Below are positions 29,001-37,453 of a stretch of DNA of 64,000 nt, piece after piece. How positions within the stretch are numbered: position 1 is the first letter of the stretch; every line of letters begins with the position of its first letter. Both the position numbers and the translations under genes were made by a program. The notes under the pieces were generated by a model, which was not told the origin of the DNA, ran no database searches, and saw nothing but the letters and a program-made list of their open reading frames with translations. The stretch is from the NCBI GenBank assembly GCA_002842095.1, contig PHCB01000007.1, positions 300,332 to 364,331 of the forward strand, given 5' to 3'. This DNA comes from a candidate division BRC1 bacterium HGW-BRC1-1. GTDB lineage: Bacteria > Sumerlaeota > Sumerlaeia > Sumerlaeales > Sumerlaeaceae.

Positions 29001-29517
29001 TCCCGGATACGCCCGTACGGTTAAGCTTGGCGATATCGACGGTGACGGCGATCTCGACATGGTCATAGGTCAGGTTGGTCGCTCTACACCTCCCCCCACC
29101 ATGGGTTGGGCCAACTACGTGCTGCAGAACAATCGCATTGGCGACAACTTCCAGCACAACCGTTTTGCCACCATGGCCTCACTTAGCAAGCCCGCTGTCG
29201 CAAGCATCCAGCCTCCGGCCGGATCGCAGGGGCAGACGGTTATCGTGAAGGTGCAGGGAGCCAACTTCTACGGCACCCCGACGGTGACGTTCGGACAGGG
29301 CATCTCGGTGCTGAATCCGCCCATCGTGTCACCCGACAACTCGGAGTTCACCACGCGCATTCAGATCGCACCGGACGCCAACCTTGGCCCGCGCGCGGTT
29401 CAGGTGCAGAACCCCACTGGTGAATCGGGTGGCGGCGGAAACTACATTTTCAGCGTCCAGCCGGCAGGTGTCACCGGGCCGACCGCCGCTGAAACAACCT
29501 GGGGCTACTACGAATAG
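23014..29517 (+). CDS. Giant secreted metzincin-like metalloprotease with TSP3 and FG-GAP/VCBS repeats and IPT/TIG end domain
   Basis: This is a 2167-residue secreted protein with a signal peptide (hydrophobic about residues 14-31, cleavage after LQA). The zinc site [11 protein letters not shown] spans residues 268-278 (His268, Glu269, His272, His278), the HExxHxxGxxH metzincin signature of matrixin-type proteases. A possible Met-turn is Met286 (EPTMTG). About 836-870 is a thrombospondin type 3 calcium module (DTDNDGIPD...[12 protein letters not shown]). From about 905 to 2020 there are at least ten FG-GAP/VCBS-type Ca-binding repeats (for example [43 protein letters not shown]). About 2060-2150 is an IPT/TIG domain. 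AGGAAG precedes the ATG. The product probably works outside the cell in Ca-dependent adhesion or proteolysis. No sorting signal is visible at the C-terminus. Confidence 0.85.
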   Translation: MNVSKWLGPIGRGVVVAAFAASMMLTAFPLQAANSFRIFAPDLNDPTNPLDDEFYAAPLKRDLGLDSTVQIYLYRDFLIGAVLTPVNNPLNISDNAIKNSLDRVVQRWNDAGAEFEFAGNVVWSDFAPYNPLKPFGPDTVELDRINLVTFQDPNVIIPGPTAEGGLILGLTTMFYLTQDVDLTDLNNLPDFVVNYNLSEVGIDLNLDNSADLALPLRKYKAGTILDSDIVMNQSLAAYILPPEDPDDLTPTERANVIGGFDIEGIVLHELGHSIGLSHVPLSEPTMTGRGQNDLTDPYNFRYLAFDDKLSINMLYAPFLSNLGRAAITGRIFNGAAFDNVADEFPIPTELELVPVFIGRPYETLLPGPDDVQGLDQTTSFTRNIRRFATVYASPTFRAPTGLLSPTSVDNRYFIPGLPYSSEPLKVEEGVWLPPNDYALYIEPLNEGDRGASGDAAVQAFGGFYDSYVVPEFYGGQPTTFALPGRGRGTDSLINGDFAVQNRFLRFLYNKLGQFSLAINEQRPWPLVDDQAEVPVQSFGTMRIVRNGVIKDIPNFSAQDILPVNPQSPTTENEVKDIAQGSYIFDGDVLSTQTMELGKFRDGSTTGSDFRVSVWVKNVSPTNQTLDVGYRYLVKNTLNTNIATAFYMSDGSRFNRETKLSGGDVPSRMVWAYDDVSIDSTRIRGVAQLDADGQKPDTVYLADYNRIRSYIQGGGRQYFDYVPRGNSLTDPAYALVFNPRSLAPGEETTFSTVISYELGNEFADGLIPFSGDWIYGPGTAGYDNPEWYLPVAVTSNTTVFGIDFLTNTGIIGTTPLDPGTSDTDGGTTGTPGTSPLVDTDNDGIPDIYDNCPLVANPGQEDTDGDGVGDVCDTDNFYTDVSPGAPARPTDQPILPNQTFQSFGVTFGDLNNDGWPDLVVANGAVSGGSPDASVNRVYINVPGDPDPVTGRVWRKFVDKTFGEDGIPGTGDDRHPSDFDLSIDVKLADFDLDGDLDMYVSNIGTLDFPLLMGWQNRFYRNEMTADGLGFFVDATLEWDPGVLNIGAYSPFDVSYVGGFPTPFDRSQHSDVGDLDCDGDIDVVVANQDTFAIDTDTSLVLGLGMRTQGFGDGFQNGLLIQSDTINSSVVLAMSERVLINHLVEPANTSYGDDLVSRTTIGAQRFVGPVLFLDETLGMDSIFGGASEKRDRLPALRPEYSEYTPTTSQDAMDFSDTVAVQISTWGYSNAPSIFVFNKRAGRTASLAEVNPFGPWDGDDLILQNLPDPSKGPLARDGVANGVFGCMNYGTEGNFWVGGRSPGAPLDWYIAYLLNNDQIVMMGTPDGLPYDYSGTPRPNDSDIKNVGNDQSLFGLVFDLDFTGINEMLSFNASGATVNNYGSNSTGQVSGAVRNAIPLGGYTAGSDYFGPDVLENRIPAGTENRNTVFNYPRYGRTRSAVALDANKDGLPDFISGADTRSNSADIFAVGEEFGYKTLYLNTDLMTVQTYNFDDPTNPAFISNETQKPTQAMDVGDYDRDGDKDLMAVTAETDSDLYENNTIKPIPAGSQAPLFPWNNPTGAPHLPLFSDVSWESLSPTWGIGASPLFTPSYFSNITVSCDLADIDDDGDLDLIFANGGINTQGGDFQIPYKNNMYSKVEVNGERRVVKNRPQLGQHLFTPSGSNHAFPSLATTPGNLYGPLGGDSPFAAYDVKFVDLTGDGAVDMFFTANGQQPRLYVNKDTDDPSANSYRYNDIDTIPDGALEYEPSRLPTLAPDMTVQRQCAVGDIDGDGDPDIVIAAGLQNIGAQNIALMNDGTGFFTEESYRLPYRADDSTDMELVDVDGDGDLDLIVVNRPSLTPVGGFYQYSRLLLNNGSGFFSDVTDPSIWPLATRTLRGESVLAGNMFSSTVKDLIFICSDVAAPIVIFTPNGSGGYTDVTAAKLPFGVNQPFPAYNGDLGDIDNDGLLDLVVAVDTHSTSPEGAFQAKIPVQMFAQNPFNQTLLDVTGSELPTLKLQQGAGSTPGYARTVKLGDIDGDGDLDMVIGQVGRSTPPPTMGWANYVLQNNRIGDNFQHNRFATMASLSKPAVASIQPPAGSQGQTVIVKVQGANFYGTPTVTFGQGISVLNPPIVSPDNSEFTTRIQIAPDANLGPRAVQVQNPTGESGGGGNYIFSVQPAGVTGPTAAETTWGYYE

Positions 29518-29543
29518 CATTCAGGCTTTAAAAGCATAATACC

Positions 29544-29585
29544 AAACCCGGCAGGAGAGAGGCTTTTCTCCTGCCGGGTTTTTGA
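29544..29585 (+). terminator. Strong intrinsic terminator after the giant metzincin gene
   Basis: A perfect 15-bp stem (29544-29558 with 29567-29581) has an 8-nt loop and ends in a T-rich tail. It begins 27 bp after the stop codon. Confidence 0.92.
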
Positions 29586-29611
29586 TTTTTGGGGGGAAGC
29601 AGGATGACTGG

Positions 29612-29656
29612 TGGACGAAATGGACACTATGGACGTTATGGACTAAATGGACATAG
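29612..29656 (+). repeat. Five tandem 9-bp TGGAC-type units
   Basis: The units TGGACGAAA, TGGACACTA, TGGACGTTA, TGGACTAAA and TGGACATAG follow one another, sharing TGGAC at nine-base spacing with variable last four bases. They lie in the non-coding gap between a terminator and the convergent GT4 gene. Confidence 0.75.
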
Positions 29657-29723
29657 CCCGCCCCACCAAAACAAGGATGCCGGGGCGGGAAGGCATTAGT
29701 AGGGGCGAACCTGTGTGTTCGCC
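29657..29723. repeat. Two small intergenic palindromes
   Basis: A hairpin with arms CCCGCCCC (29657-29664) and GGGGCGGG (29682-29689) is followed by a second with arms GGCGAAC (29704-29710) and GTTCGCC (29717-29723). The second resembles the widely dispersed GTAGGGGCGAAC...GTTCGCC intergenic repeats of many environmental genomes. Nothing else is visible in this 237-bp gap. Confidence 0.65.
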
Positions 29724-29754
29724 TAATTGCTTGGTTCCGTAATTCGGAGGGTTC

Positions 29755-30882
29755 TCACGAACGCCGTGGTTGGGTCAGAATGCGCTCATACAGGGAGACG
29801 GTCTTGCGCACGAGTGTTTCCACCGAGAACACATCCAACACGTGCTCCCGTGCCGCTGTGGCGTATTGACGGGCTATGTCGGGGTTGGCCAGCAGCCGGA
29901 TCATGCATTCCCGCAGAGACTCGGGCGATTCGGTCTCGCAGAGCAGCCCGGTTTCCTCATGGGCGATGATTTCCGGGATGCCCCCCACGCGACTGGCAAC
30001 GATCGGCAGGCGGGTGGCGCATGCTTCCATCAGGGCGGTTCCCAAACCGTCGGACCGCGACGGCTGTACGTACAGGTCCGCAGCGGTGAGGACTCGTGGA
30101 ACATCATCGCGGAACCCGGTCATCACGACGCGTCCAGCCAAGCCAGCCTCATTAATCTGCTGTTGAAAGTCACCCTTGAGGGAGCCCGACCCGATGAGCA
30201 GCAGCTTCACGCGGGGATGCTCCGCGATCAATCCCGGAGCGGCGGCGATCAGAATATCGTGCCCCTTCTCCGGGCGAAGCCGGCCGGTCATGGCCACGAC
30301 CACATCATCCGGTGTGAAGCCCAATTCCTCGCGCATCTCCCGGCGTGCGGTTGAGGCCGAGTCGATGCGCTCGATGTCCAAGGCGCTGGAGATGACATCA
30401 ATCTTCTGGGGGGCGATGTAAGGCTTCTCCTCACACTGCAACCTCACGGCGTGGGAAACGACCACAAGGCGCTCGAAGAACTTCCCATATTGCCAGCGAT
30501 TGAAGGCGTGATCCGCGATGGGGAAGATATTGTGTTTCGTGCGAATGATGCGGGGTGCCGGTTCCTTGCGAAACGTCAGCGCGCCGGCCATCACCCAGGA
30601 GTCGCGTCCCCCGTGCAGATGGACGATATCCGGTTTCAACTCCGCCAGCAGCTTGCGCATTTCGCGCATGTCGGTCAGCACGGCGGGTCGAGCACCGCCG
30701 GCATAGGTTACGTTTTCAACCACCGGCAGCCCTGCGTCACGAGATCGCCTGGCCAGCTCACTGCCGGGCGGGGCCGAGATGAAAACATCGTGCCCCAACT
30801 CGGCCACCCCTTTGGCCTCAATCAGCACGCGGTTCGATTGACCGCCCCATCCCCGCAGAAAATTAGTGTGAAGAATGCGCAT
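29755..30882 (-). CDS. GT4-family glycosyltransferase
   Basis: The 375-residue enzyme has a GT-B fold. Its N-terminal Rossmann half contains LRGWGGQSNRVL and DIVHLHGGRDS. Its C-terminal half has TGRLRPEKGHDILI, the LLLIGSGSL strand, and SDGLGTALMEACATRLPIVAS with the Glu residues that bind the nucleotide-sugar donor. Cytosolic GT4 enzymes extend lipid-linked or LPS/exopolysaccharide chains. It is the last gene of the six-gene operon, starting 2 bp after the deacetylase stop, so the pair probably acts on the same glycan. The donor and acceptor cannot be read from sequence. Confidence 0.9.
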   Translation of the reverse strand: MRILHTNFLRGWGGQSNRVLIEAKGVAELGHDVFISAPPGSELARRSRDAGLPVVENVTYAGGARPAVLTDMREMRKLLAELKPDIVHLHGGRDSWVMAGALTFRKEPAPRIIRTKHNIFPIADHAFNRWQYGKFFERLVVVSHAVRLQCEEKPYIAPQKIDVISSALDIERIDSASTARREMREELGFTPDDVVVAMTGRLRPEKGHDILIAAAPGLIAEHPRVKLLLIGSGSLKGDFQQQINEAGLAGRVVMTGFRDDVPRVLTAADLYVQPSRSDGLGTALMEACATRLPIVASRVGGIPEIIAHEETGLLCETESPESLRECMIRLLANPDIARQYATAAREHVLDVFSVETLVRKTVSLYERILTQPRRS

Positions 30883-30884
30883 TG

Positions 30885-31622
30885 TTATTTAGCCCCTTCC
30901 CAGCGGCTGCGATTTTTCCAGGCATGAACAAGGTGGTAGGTGCCCGACAGCATGTAGCGCAGGCGGCGCGGTTGCGTGTCCTGCATGATCATCACGCGGG
31001 GCATCCAGTAGCGCTGGTTCGGGCGCACGCGGTTGTCGCGGATCGTGCTGGTTGCGCCGCCGTAGCCCGCCTCGCGAACCACCTTTGCCACCCGTTGAGA
31101 GAAGTTGCCATACGGGTAACAGAACCATTCCGGTGGGTGGCCCAGCACATCCGCGAGGATTTCCCGCGAACCAACAATCTCGCTTTTCAAGGCGCTCTCG
31201 TCGAGCCGGGTCAGGTGCGGATGTGTGTGCGTGTGGCTACCGATTTCCATCCCGGCGTTTGCCATTTCATGCAGCTCTGGGAGCGACAGGTAATCGTCCC
31301 AGTTGCCGGTCGGGTGGTTGGCGCGGATGCGGCTGGTTACCATGAAGAAGGTCGCGAACATGCCATGGCGCGCAAGCTGGGGCAGGGCTCGTTCGTAATT
31401 ATCGCGCCAGCCGTCGTCGAAGGTTATGCAGACCCACTTCCGCGGCAGGCGCCATCGGCCCGAGAAGGACGCGGCCACATCGTGCAGAGTCATGCAGGTG
31501 TAGCCCCAACTTTTCAGCGCGCGCAACTGGGCCGCGAACAGGCCTTCTTCGACCCACAAGCCTTTGTGATCTTCCTGCCCGGGGGGGCAGGGTCCGATAT
31601 GGTGATAAGTTAAGATAGCCAT
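30885..31622 (-). CDS. Polysaccharide deacetylase (NodB-like)
   Basis: This 245-residue protein shows the carbohydrate-esterase 4 motifs: CITFDDGW (motif 1, catalytic Asp and metal Asp), GSHTHTHPHL (motif 2, metal His pair), FCYPYG (motif 3), then GATSTI. The N-terminus MAILTYHHIGPCPP is characteristic of the secreted or periplasmic-facing group, although no clear signal peptide is present. It would remove N- or O-acetyl groups from a polysaccharide precursor. The ATG at 31622 is preferred to one 14 codons upstream because the upstream residues overlap the preceding gene. Confidence 0.88.
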   Translation of the reverse strand: MAILTYHHIGPCPPGQEDHKGLWVEEGLFAAQLRALKSWGYTCMTLHDVAASFSGRWRLPRKWVCITFDDGWRDNYERALPQLARHGMFATFFMVTSRIRANHPTGNWDDYLSLPELHEMANAGMEIGSHTHTHPHLTRLDESALKSEIVGSREILADVLGHPPEWFCYPYGNFSQRVAKVVREAGYGGATSTIRDNRVRPNQRYWMPRVMIMQDTQPRRLRYMLSGTYHLVHAWKNRSRWEGAK

Positions 31623-31635
31623 GGGAATTTGCTCG

Positions 31636-32508
31636 TCAGGAATCCATCGCCGGTGTCGCCACATCGAACGTGGTGCGCGGGAATTGGGTCAGGGATCCGG
31701 TTTCAAAATCGTTCGTCTCCCGGTTCCAATCCATGCGCGTTACCCGCATTTCGATGGGGGAGAGGTGAAGAATGTTGAAGCTGTTCACGCGGCGTTCGGG
31801 GGAACCGCGCATGCGTCCGCACGTTGCGGTGCCCGCTGCCACCATGGCAACCGGGCGTGGTAAATCGTGTATGAACTCCACCGCCTGTACAGCGTGGGCG
31901 TGGTGAATGTGGCCGTGGAGAACCGCGTGGGCGCCGCCCCGGGAGAAATTCGCGAGGTGGCGTCGGGCCAGTAAAAGCGATCCCGGGCGGGCGCTTTCGG
32001 GCAGGTTGAAAAACTGCTGATGGGTTACGAGCAGGCGCCAGTGGGAGGTCGGCAACGCGGCCATCCACGCAAGGGCGGCGTCCACTTCTCTGCTACGTAG
32101 CCGACCCTTTTCGTGCATCCATCGGGTTACAGTGTTCAGGCCAAAGATTCCGGTGTGGCGCAGCGTGAGTGGGTTTGTGCTTAGCTCGTCCATGTAGCGG
32201 TGATAGTTTCTCTGGGGCCGGAGGGTGCGCGTTATGACATCGAAAAGTGGGACGTCGTGGTTGCCCGGAATGATGACCTTGGGGGCGTTAAGGGCCGAGA
32301 GGTATCGGGCGGCGTCGGCGAATTGCGCCGCTCTGGCGCGCATGGTGAGATCGCCCGATACAACCACCGCGTCGGGTTTCAACTCATTGATGAGCGAAGT
32401 CAGTCGCGCAGCCGGAGCATGCTGAAAACCACGCCCGAAGTGGAGATCGGAAATATGCACAACCACATCAGCGGTTTGTTGGTCGGGGGAAAGCGAAGCG
32501 TCAGTCAT
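31636..32508 (-). CDS. Calcineurin-like metallophosphoesterase
   Basis: The 290-residue protein carries all metallophosphoesterase motifs: HISDLHFG, VVSGDLTMR, IPGNHDV, LLVTHQQF and LHGHIHHAH. These bind two metal ions. There is no signal peptide, so it is cytosolic. Family members act on cyclic nucleotides, UDP-sugars (LpxH-like) or phosphoproteins. The operon setting with a deacetylase and GT4 gene makes a phosphosugar or lipid-A-like substrate plausible, but that is inference. It lies 21 bp downstream of the lipoprotein gene. Confidence 0.88.
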   Translation of the reverse strand: MTDASLSPDQQTADVVVHISDLHFGRGFQHAPAARLTSLINELKPDAVVVSGDLTMRARAAQFADAARYLSALNAPKVIIPGNHDVPLFDVITRTLRPQRNYHRYMDELSTNPLTLRHTGIFGLNTVTRWMHEKGRLRSREVDAALAWMAALPTSHWRLLVTHQQFFNLPESARPGSLLLARRHLANFSRGGAHAVLHGHIHHAHAVQAVEFIHDLPRPVAMVAAGTATCGRMRGSPERRVNSFNILHLSPIEMRVTRMDWNRETNDFETGSLTQFPRTTFDVATPAMDS

Positions 32509-32529
32509 AAGGTGGCAGAGTCGTCACCC

Positions 32530-32976
32530 TCACCTGTTGCAGGAGACCAACAGACGCACACGGTTGAGATCGAGACGCACCCACACCTGCACTTCGGCGC
32601 ATGCGGGGTCGACCTTCCAGTCGATCACCTCGGCGGTACGCACGTAATTTAAAAACTCGGAACGCACCTTGGAGTCGCGGGCGATTACATCGTTCACGGT
32701 CATGCCGGGAGCGACTTCCATGGCACCAGCCAGAGCACTAAGCTGGCGACGCGCGAGTTGCTCGGCTTCGTTCTGCGCGGCGCGGCGCTGGGTGCCGGGT
32801 TGGTTGACAGGTTTGTAAGATGCTTTGGCTGTGGCCACCGCATAATCGGGCGCAGTATTATTGACGGTCGTCATACCTCCCGTCCAGACAACTCCGGTGG
32901 TACATCCACTCAGCGCGAGTCCTGCTGCCAGGCACGCTGTCCAAGCCCACGTGCGGCACTTCTTTATCATGTTCAT
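32530..32976 (-). CDS. Small lipoprotein, LPP20-like
   Basis: This 148-residue protein has an N-terminal hydrophobic stretch and lipobox LSGC (Cys25). The mature part has a helix (AAQNEAEQLARRQLSALAGAM) and a terminal strand pair (VQVWVRLDLNRVRLLV) in the pattern of LPP20-type lipoproteins. Its start overlaps the C39-like gene's stop in ATGA, implying coupled translation. It is probably outer-membrane-anchored, and its role is unknown. Confidence 0.65.
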   Translation of the reverse strand: MNMIKKCRTWAWTACLAAGLALSGCTTGVVWTGGMTTVNNTAPDYAVATAKASYKPVNQPGTQRRAAQNEAEQLARRQLSALAGAMEVAPGMTVNDVIARDSKVRSEFLNYVRTAEVIDWKVDPACAEVQVWVRLDLNRVRLLVSCNR

Positions 32977-34163
32977 TTTCCGTCTCGCTCGGTTCTTTTC
33001 ATTTTAGCCGGGTCCCAAATTACGATACCCACTCCGCCTTTGTCGAACCAAACATTCTTCATTTCCTGCTCACTGTAAACAACTTCTTCGCCTTGGGGTC
33101 CTGCGTGGGAGGGATCGTTTACAACATATTCCATGGCGGGGGTTACGCCGCGAATGAGGATGAGGTGTCCGGCGGTCGCTCGATCAGGGATGCTTGTGAA
33201 CTCCCCCTTTTTTGCCCGGATGCTGGCCATGAGGGGATTGCCCGTGGCGAGAATGCGGCGCACATCGCTGGTGTCGCGGAATCGCTGCACCCGGCTTGCC
33301 AAGCCCCAGCGCACAACCGATTGGGCAGCCCGGGGCCAGTTGCCGTAAATTTGATTTTCAACGTCGTAAGAGTTGGCAGAAGACTCAGAGGTGCCGATGT
33401 CGATCCCATGGCTTTCGAGAATCATGGCAATGGAGGTGGGGCAGCAGATTTGTCCGGCCAGACGACGATCATTAACCCACTTCTGAGACCGATAAGGAAT
33501 GGAGAGGGTCGTTATACCATCGTCGGGTTTCAACGCCGGTTTCTTCGCCTGCATGCGCCGGTGGAGTTGCTCGTCACCTTCCACATTGGAGACCGTAATG
33601 TAGTAGCGTTGCAAGGCCGGGGGCGGTGCCGTGGAGGTTGAGTCGGCGGTCAGAGTGAAGCGCGCCTGGTGGGCGGTTGCCGGTTGTTTTAGCATCAGGT
33701 AGTCCACGTCCACTTCGCCCCAGGCTTCATCTTTTTGCACAGAGGTGTGACTTGTTTCGAGCAGGGTTCCGGCGCTACCGAAATAAAACCAGGGCGACCA
33801 GTTCTTGCCGGCCTCATCGCGAACTCGGACCTCAAGGCGGTAACCCTGAGTCTTCTCGTCGAGGTCGACGTTCCAGGATGGCAGAAGTTCGGTGAAACGG
33901 AAGGGGGCTTTCTCAACCGGTGAGATATATGTTCCCTCGTTGTGGGACGGAGCCAGCGTCAACCCGGCTTGCTCGGCTACCCATTGAGTGCCGGAGGTCT
34001 CACCGTTGAAGGATGCTTGAGATGCATAGACCGATTGATGGTCAACTGCGAAGGGCGGTCCCGTGAGCTTGTTTGCGGCCTGCGAGAGGGTTGCCACTGC
34101 CGCGCAGGATGCCGCCACAGCCAAAATGCGAGCGGTGCCTTTTGATTTACTTCGGTTTATCAT
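32973..34163 (-). CDS. Exported C39-like papain-fold peptidase with N-terminal beta domain
   Basis: The 396-residue protein has a signal peptide (hydrophobic residues about 12-29, cleavage after SQA). Residues about 40-200 form a beta-rich domain (YRLEVRVRDEAG, WSPWFYFGS). From about 215 comes a Peptidase_C39_2-like domain: SIPYRSQKWVNDRRLAGQ, catalytic Cys241 in CCPTS, His333 in GHLILIRG, and a VVNDPSH Asp/Asn. C39-like enzymes cleave peptides or act as transglutaminase-like hydrolases. This one is periplasmic and not fused to an ABC exporter. ATGA overlaps link it to both the TPR gene upstream and the lipoprotein gene downstream. Confidence 0.78.
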   Translation of the reverse strand: MINRSKSKGTARILAVAASCAAVATLSQAANKLTGPPFAVDHQSVYASQASFNGETSGTQWVAEQAGLTLAPSHNEGTYISPVEKAPFRFTELLPSWNVDLDEKTQGYRLEVRVRDEAGKNWSPWFYFGSAGTLLETSHTSVQKDEAWGEVDVDYLMLKQPATAHQARFTLTADSTSTAPPPALQRYYITVSNVEGDEQLHRRMQAKKPALKPDDGITTLSIPYRSQKWVNDRRLAGQICCPTSIAMILESHGIDIGTSESSANSYDVENQIYGNWPRAAQSVVRWGLASRVQRFRDTSDVRRILATGNPLMASIRAKKGEFTSIPDRATAGHLILIRGVTPAMEYVVNDPSHAGPQGEEVVYSEQEMKNVWFDKGGVGIVIWDPAKMKRTERDGK

Positions 34164-35947
34164 CGTCGCCTTCGTGTGGAGCGGGTGGTGGCAGTCGGTT
34201 CGGCCTTTTCAACTATAGCACTTCGTGTTTTGTCGCTATCCACTTTTTGAGATTCCTCAGATTTTGTCTCAGGCTTCTTGAGTTTCTTCAAAAGTTTCGT
34301 GGCGGTTTCCTGATAGGATTTGCTGTCAGGAATTTTCTTCAAACGCTCGGAGAGACTTGTCGCCAAATCGTTCTGGTTGAGGTGCACAGCCGCCGCCGTG
34401 GCGAGCACCAGCGGAAGTGCGCTTGCGGAGGTCGCAGTGTCTGTTTCCGACAGCGCGGCGCTCCATTGTTCAAATTGATCCAGAGTAGCCGAAGCATCGT
34501 CGTCGCTCAGCGAAAGATCGAAGTGGCTCTCCTCCAGTGTCTTCAACTTGTCGATAAGGGCAACATTTGTCCGCCGAGCAAGGCGTTCAATCATCCCGTC
34601 GATCACGAGCATCTCAGCGGTGGTGAGCGTGTCATCCACCGCAAGCAGCAGCAGGGCTTCCTGGGCGACTTCCGGGTCCCCGTCCGATGCAAGATTCTCC
34701 GCCACCTCAAGACGGGCGGAGCGTTCCATGTCATCGAGCAGATTAATGGCCGCATCCACCGGGCCTTGAAGCGGCACGATGTCGCTGAAGTCGCGGGCCA
34801 GCGAGTTGATTTCGGTCAGATGTCCACGTGCCGCGGCGAAATTGTTCGAGTCGATGAGTTCCTGAAAATGATCGAACATCCAGCTCAACACGGAGTCGAT
34901 GATCTGGATCCGTTTCTCCGGCAGAATGTCCACCCCGGGGAATTCCGCGCTCACCCGTTGCAGTTCCGAGATGGCGGTCTGCACGTCGTGGTCGCCCATG
35001 AAACGGTCCTGTGCGTCGTTCAGTTGACGCTCGGCTTCCTTGCTGCGAACTCGGGCGATGTAGCTTTGGAACTCGTTGCGTCCGGGAAGGTCGGGGTTGT
35101 TGTTCACAAACTCTTCCAGAGTTTCAATGGCCTCGGCGTAGGTGATGGTTTGGTTCAGGTATTGCTGATATTTCGCTTCAATTTGCTGCTGATAGAAAAA
35201 CTGAATGTCGTTGCGAATGACGGCCGCCGCCGCGCTTGTGGCCTCGTCTGGTTGATTCTCTCTCAAGTCGGCAAGCATCTTCAGTGCCTCGGGAAAATCC
35301 TCCGAGAATTTTAACTGTTGGATGAAATCGATCTGCTGGCGCATTTCACTCTCAAGCGTGGCTTTCAGCAACGCCGCATTGGCGAGAGTGGTTTTGTCGC
35401 CTTCCCCAACGCGGATGATTTCGTTAAGAATCGACATCGTTTTGCCATACTGCTTTTCGGCGTAGGCGGTCTCCGCCAGGCGAACTCCCTCGTAGGCGGG
35501 GTCGGGCCGTTCGAGATAGATGAACATTCCCGCCAGCACGACGATGATGGCCACGGCAACAATGAGAACGATCTGAAACGCCCGCAGGAGGGGGAGTGAC
35601 TTCTCCACTTGATCTGCACGACCTATGTAGCCGTGGGCTTTTTCTAAATCAGGTTGAAGCGCGAGCGCGTTTTGCCATGACTTGCGCGCGTTTTCAAACT
35701 CGCCTTTTTTGGCAAGCAATGTTCCCAACACCACATGGGCGGGAGAAAAGGAGCGATCGAGGTCGATGCAATTCTGCATTTCGCCAATGGCCTGGTCAAT
35801 CCTGCCACGCTCGGCATGTTCCAATGCCATGTTGTAGTGGTGACGGGCCTTGTTGACGATGACACGGAGCATCGAAATGCTCTTCTCGCAATGGTAACAG
35901 GTTTCGCGATCATCGCGGTTTTCGGTTTGGCAGTATGGACACAGCAT
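34160..35947 (-). CDS. Zinc-ribbon membrane protein with TPR domains
   Basis: This 595-residue protein begins with a zinc ribbon (CPYCQTENRDDRETCYHC), then TPR helices (HYNMALEHAERGRIDQAIGEM, HVVLGTLLAKKGEFENARKSW). One membrane helix follows (VLIVAVAIIVVLAGMFIYL, near residue 125-145), then a long helical TPR-like periplasmic region ending in a basic Lys/Arg tail. The ATG at 35947 is preferred to an in-frame ATG 20 codons upstream because the zinc ribbon then starts at residue 1. The layout suggests a cytosolic sensor part and a periplasmic scaffold part. It heads the six-gene operon and overlaps the C39-like gene by ATGA. The role is inferred only as scaffold or adaptor. Confidence 0.75.
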   Translation of the reverse strand: MLCPYCQTENRDDRETCYHCEKSISMLRVIVNKARHHYNMALEHAERGRIDQAIGEMQNCIDLDRSFSPAHVVLGTLLAKKGEFENARKSWQNALALQPDLEKAHGYIGRADQVEKSLPLLRAFQIVLIVAVAIIVVLAGMFIYLERPDPAYEGVRLAETAYAEKQYGKTMSILNEIIRVGEGDKTTLANAALLKATLESEMRQQIDFIQQLKFSEDFPEALKMLADLRENQPDEATSAAAAVIRNDIQFFYQQQIEAKYQQYLNQTITYAEAIETLEEFVNNNPDLPGRNEFQSYIARVRSKEAERQLNDAQDRFMGDHDVQTAISELQRVSAEFPGVDILPEKRIQIIDSVLSWMFDHFQELIDSNNFAAARGHLTEINSLARDFSDIVPLQGPVDAAINLLDDMERSARLEVAENLASDGDPEVAQEALLLLAVDDTLTTAEMLVIDGMIERLARRTNVALIDKLKTLEESHFDLSLSDDDASATLDQFEQWSAALSETDTATSASALPLVLATAAAVHLNQNDLATSLSERLKKIPDSKSYQETATKLLKKLKKPETKSEESQKVDSDKTRSAIVEKAEPTATTRSTRRRR

Positions 35948-36050
35948 GGTTATTAGGTATGAGAAAGCCAGTTGATCAGGGTCATGGCAAGCACGAACAA
36001 TTGCCAATGTGAACGGGTTGCGAGAAGCATTGCTAAATTACCTGAGAGAT

Positions 36051-36087
36051 AAAGAAAGCCGGCCAGAACAAAAGTGTTCAGGCCGGC
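36051..36087 (-). terminator. Intrinsic terminator of rpsL
   Basis: On the minus strand GCCGGCC pairs with GGCCGGC and GAAC with GTTC inside the stem (36058-36087), followed by TTTCTTT (36057-36051). It lies about 45 bp after the rpsL stop and closes rpsL off from the next operon. Confidence 0.85.
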
Positions 36088-36132
36088 GGTCATCCGGGGT
36101 TGCCGGGGAAATTTGTGTTTAACGAAGCGTGA

Positions 36133-36504
36133 TTACTTCGGGCGCTTGGTGCCGTATTTGGAACGGCTCTTCTTGCGGTTGGCAACGCCCTGGGTGTCGA
36201 GCACGCCGCGCACGATGTGGTAGCGGATACCGGGAAGATCCTTCACGCGTCCACCACGGATCATCACGATGGAGTGCTCCTGAAGGTTGTGACCTTCGCC
36301 GGGGATGTATGCAGAAACTTCCAGATGGTTCGTCAGGCGCACACGGGCCACCTTGCGCAGGGCCGAGTTAGGCTTCTTGGGCGTTGTGGTGTATACGCGC
36401 GTGCAGACGCCGCGCTTGAAGGGGCAGTTCTGAAGAGCGGGAGAGTCGGTCTTGCTCTTGATGGGCTTGCGTCCCTTGCGGACCAACTGGTTAATCGTGG
36501 GCAT
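36133..36504 (-). CDS. rpsL: 30S ribosomal protein S12
   Basis: The 123-residue protein matches S12 along its length: [50 protein letters not shown] and GGRVKDLPG. It has the usual Lys residues at the positions linked to streptomycin resistance (TPKKPNS and RVKDLPG), so no resistance substitution is seen. S12 sits at the decoding centre of the small subunit. AAAGAGG lies about 8 bases before the ATG. In most bacteria rpsL is followed by rpsG and fusA; here a terminator follows and the next genes are unrelated. Confidence 0.97.
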   Translation of the reverse strand: MPTINQLVRKGRKPIKSKTDSPALQNCPFKRGVCTRVYTTTPKKPNSALRKVARVRLTNHLEVSAYIPGEGHNLQEHSIVMIRGGRVKDLPGIRYHIVRGVLDTQGVANRKKSRSKYGTKRPK

Positions 36505-36701
36505 TAAAGAAACCTCTTTGTAATCTCAGTTACGTTTTAGAATGGGGGGTGACACAAGCGCCCCGAAAGCGGCTGCGGAGAAACCCGAAGATACGAGAAA
36601 GAAACCACAAGCCGCCAAGTACGGTCAAACCCCACGGGGGTGACTTTATTCAAGGCCAAACACGGGTTACTGAGGCCGTTTCAATGGCCTGTTCGCGGGA
36701 A

Positions 36702-37286
36702 TCATCGTGGATTGGCTTGGCTGGAAACATTGCCGTGGGCGTCTTGAATGACACGCCAGGAATTACTTCGGTTGGCCTGTTCCAGTTTTTCGAGACCCAA
36801 CCGCATTTTCGCGCGATCTTTGCTACGCGCCCCATCTTGCAGCAAGCGCACTGCCTCCGTATAACTCTGGCAGAGGGACGGAACGATAAACTTGCAGGAT
36901 ACCGGATATTCCATGTTCCGGGGGGCAAGGTCGTCAGCGGCCCGAAGAATGGAATTCGCCTGACTGAGGACCTCGGATGTGCGACCAGAGTCGATATCCC
37001 TGGCTATGTTTCGGGTCAGCATTCGGATATAACCATTGAGCTTGGTGGGGGTGTCTAACCGTTCATAGCTATTTCCGGAGGAAGGCGTGCCAGGTTTTCC
37101 GACGTTTGAAAATTCGATGTCAGTGGAAGCGTTGAGAATCGAAGGGGTCAGTGTCGTAGTGGTTCGTCGGATTTGGGCGGCCAGAGTCTCTGATTCGCAC
37201 TGTGCCTTTTTCGGCGTGAGCATTGCCAATAACACCATAGTTAATATCGGAATACTGACCGAGAATATGGGGGTTTTTGCGTTCAT
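36702..37286 (-). CDS. Exported hypothetical protein
   Basis: This 194-residue protein has an N-terminal signal-like segment (IFSVSIPILTMVLLAML, residues 7-23, with AQC as a possible cleavage or lipid site). The mature part has helices (IRMLTRNIARDIDSG, SILRAADDLAPRN, TEAVRLLQDGARS) and no recognised domain. It resembles small TPR-like or helical-bundle periplasmic proteins. The ATG at 37286 places the signal at the N-terminus; an upstream in-frame ATG would bury it. It lies alone upstream of rpsL (198-bp gap). Confidence 0.55.
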   Translation of the reverse strand: MNAKTPIFSVSIPILTMVLLAMLTPKKAQCESETLAAQIRRTTTTLTPSILNASTDIEFSNVGKPGTPSSGNSYERLDTPTKLNGYIRMLTRNIARDIDSGRTSEVLSQANSILRAADDLAPRNMEYPVSCKFIVPSLCQSYTEAVRLLQDGARSKDRAKMRLGLEKLEQANRSNSWRVIQDAHGNVSSQANPR

Positions 37287-37453
37287 ATCTATACAAAGTT
37301 GTGTGCGAAAATCGAGCCAAGGCAACCATTCAATTATAAGTTCACGGAATGATAGATGGTTGGGACATCGAAAGGCTTTCGATATTCTTGTTTCAGAAAA
37401 GTGAGATGAGTTGTGTTGATGATTCACACAGTCATTTGTCCATATTTCGAACG

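Noticed and set aside
34073..35314. 413-codon + strand frame over the C39-like/TPR genes
   Set aside because: Antisense shadow of the TPR protein; low-complexity translation without motif.
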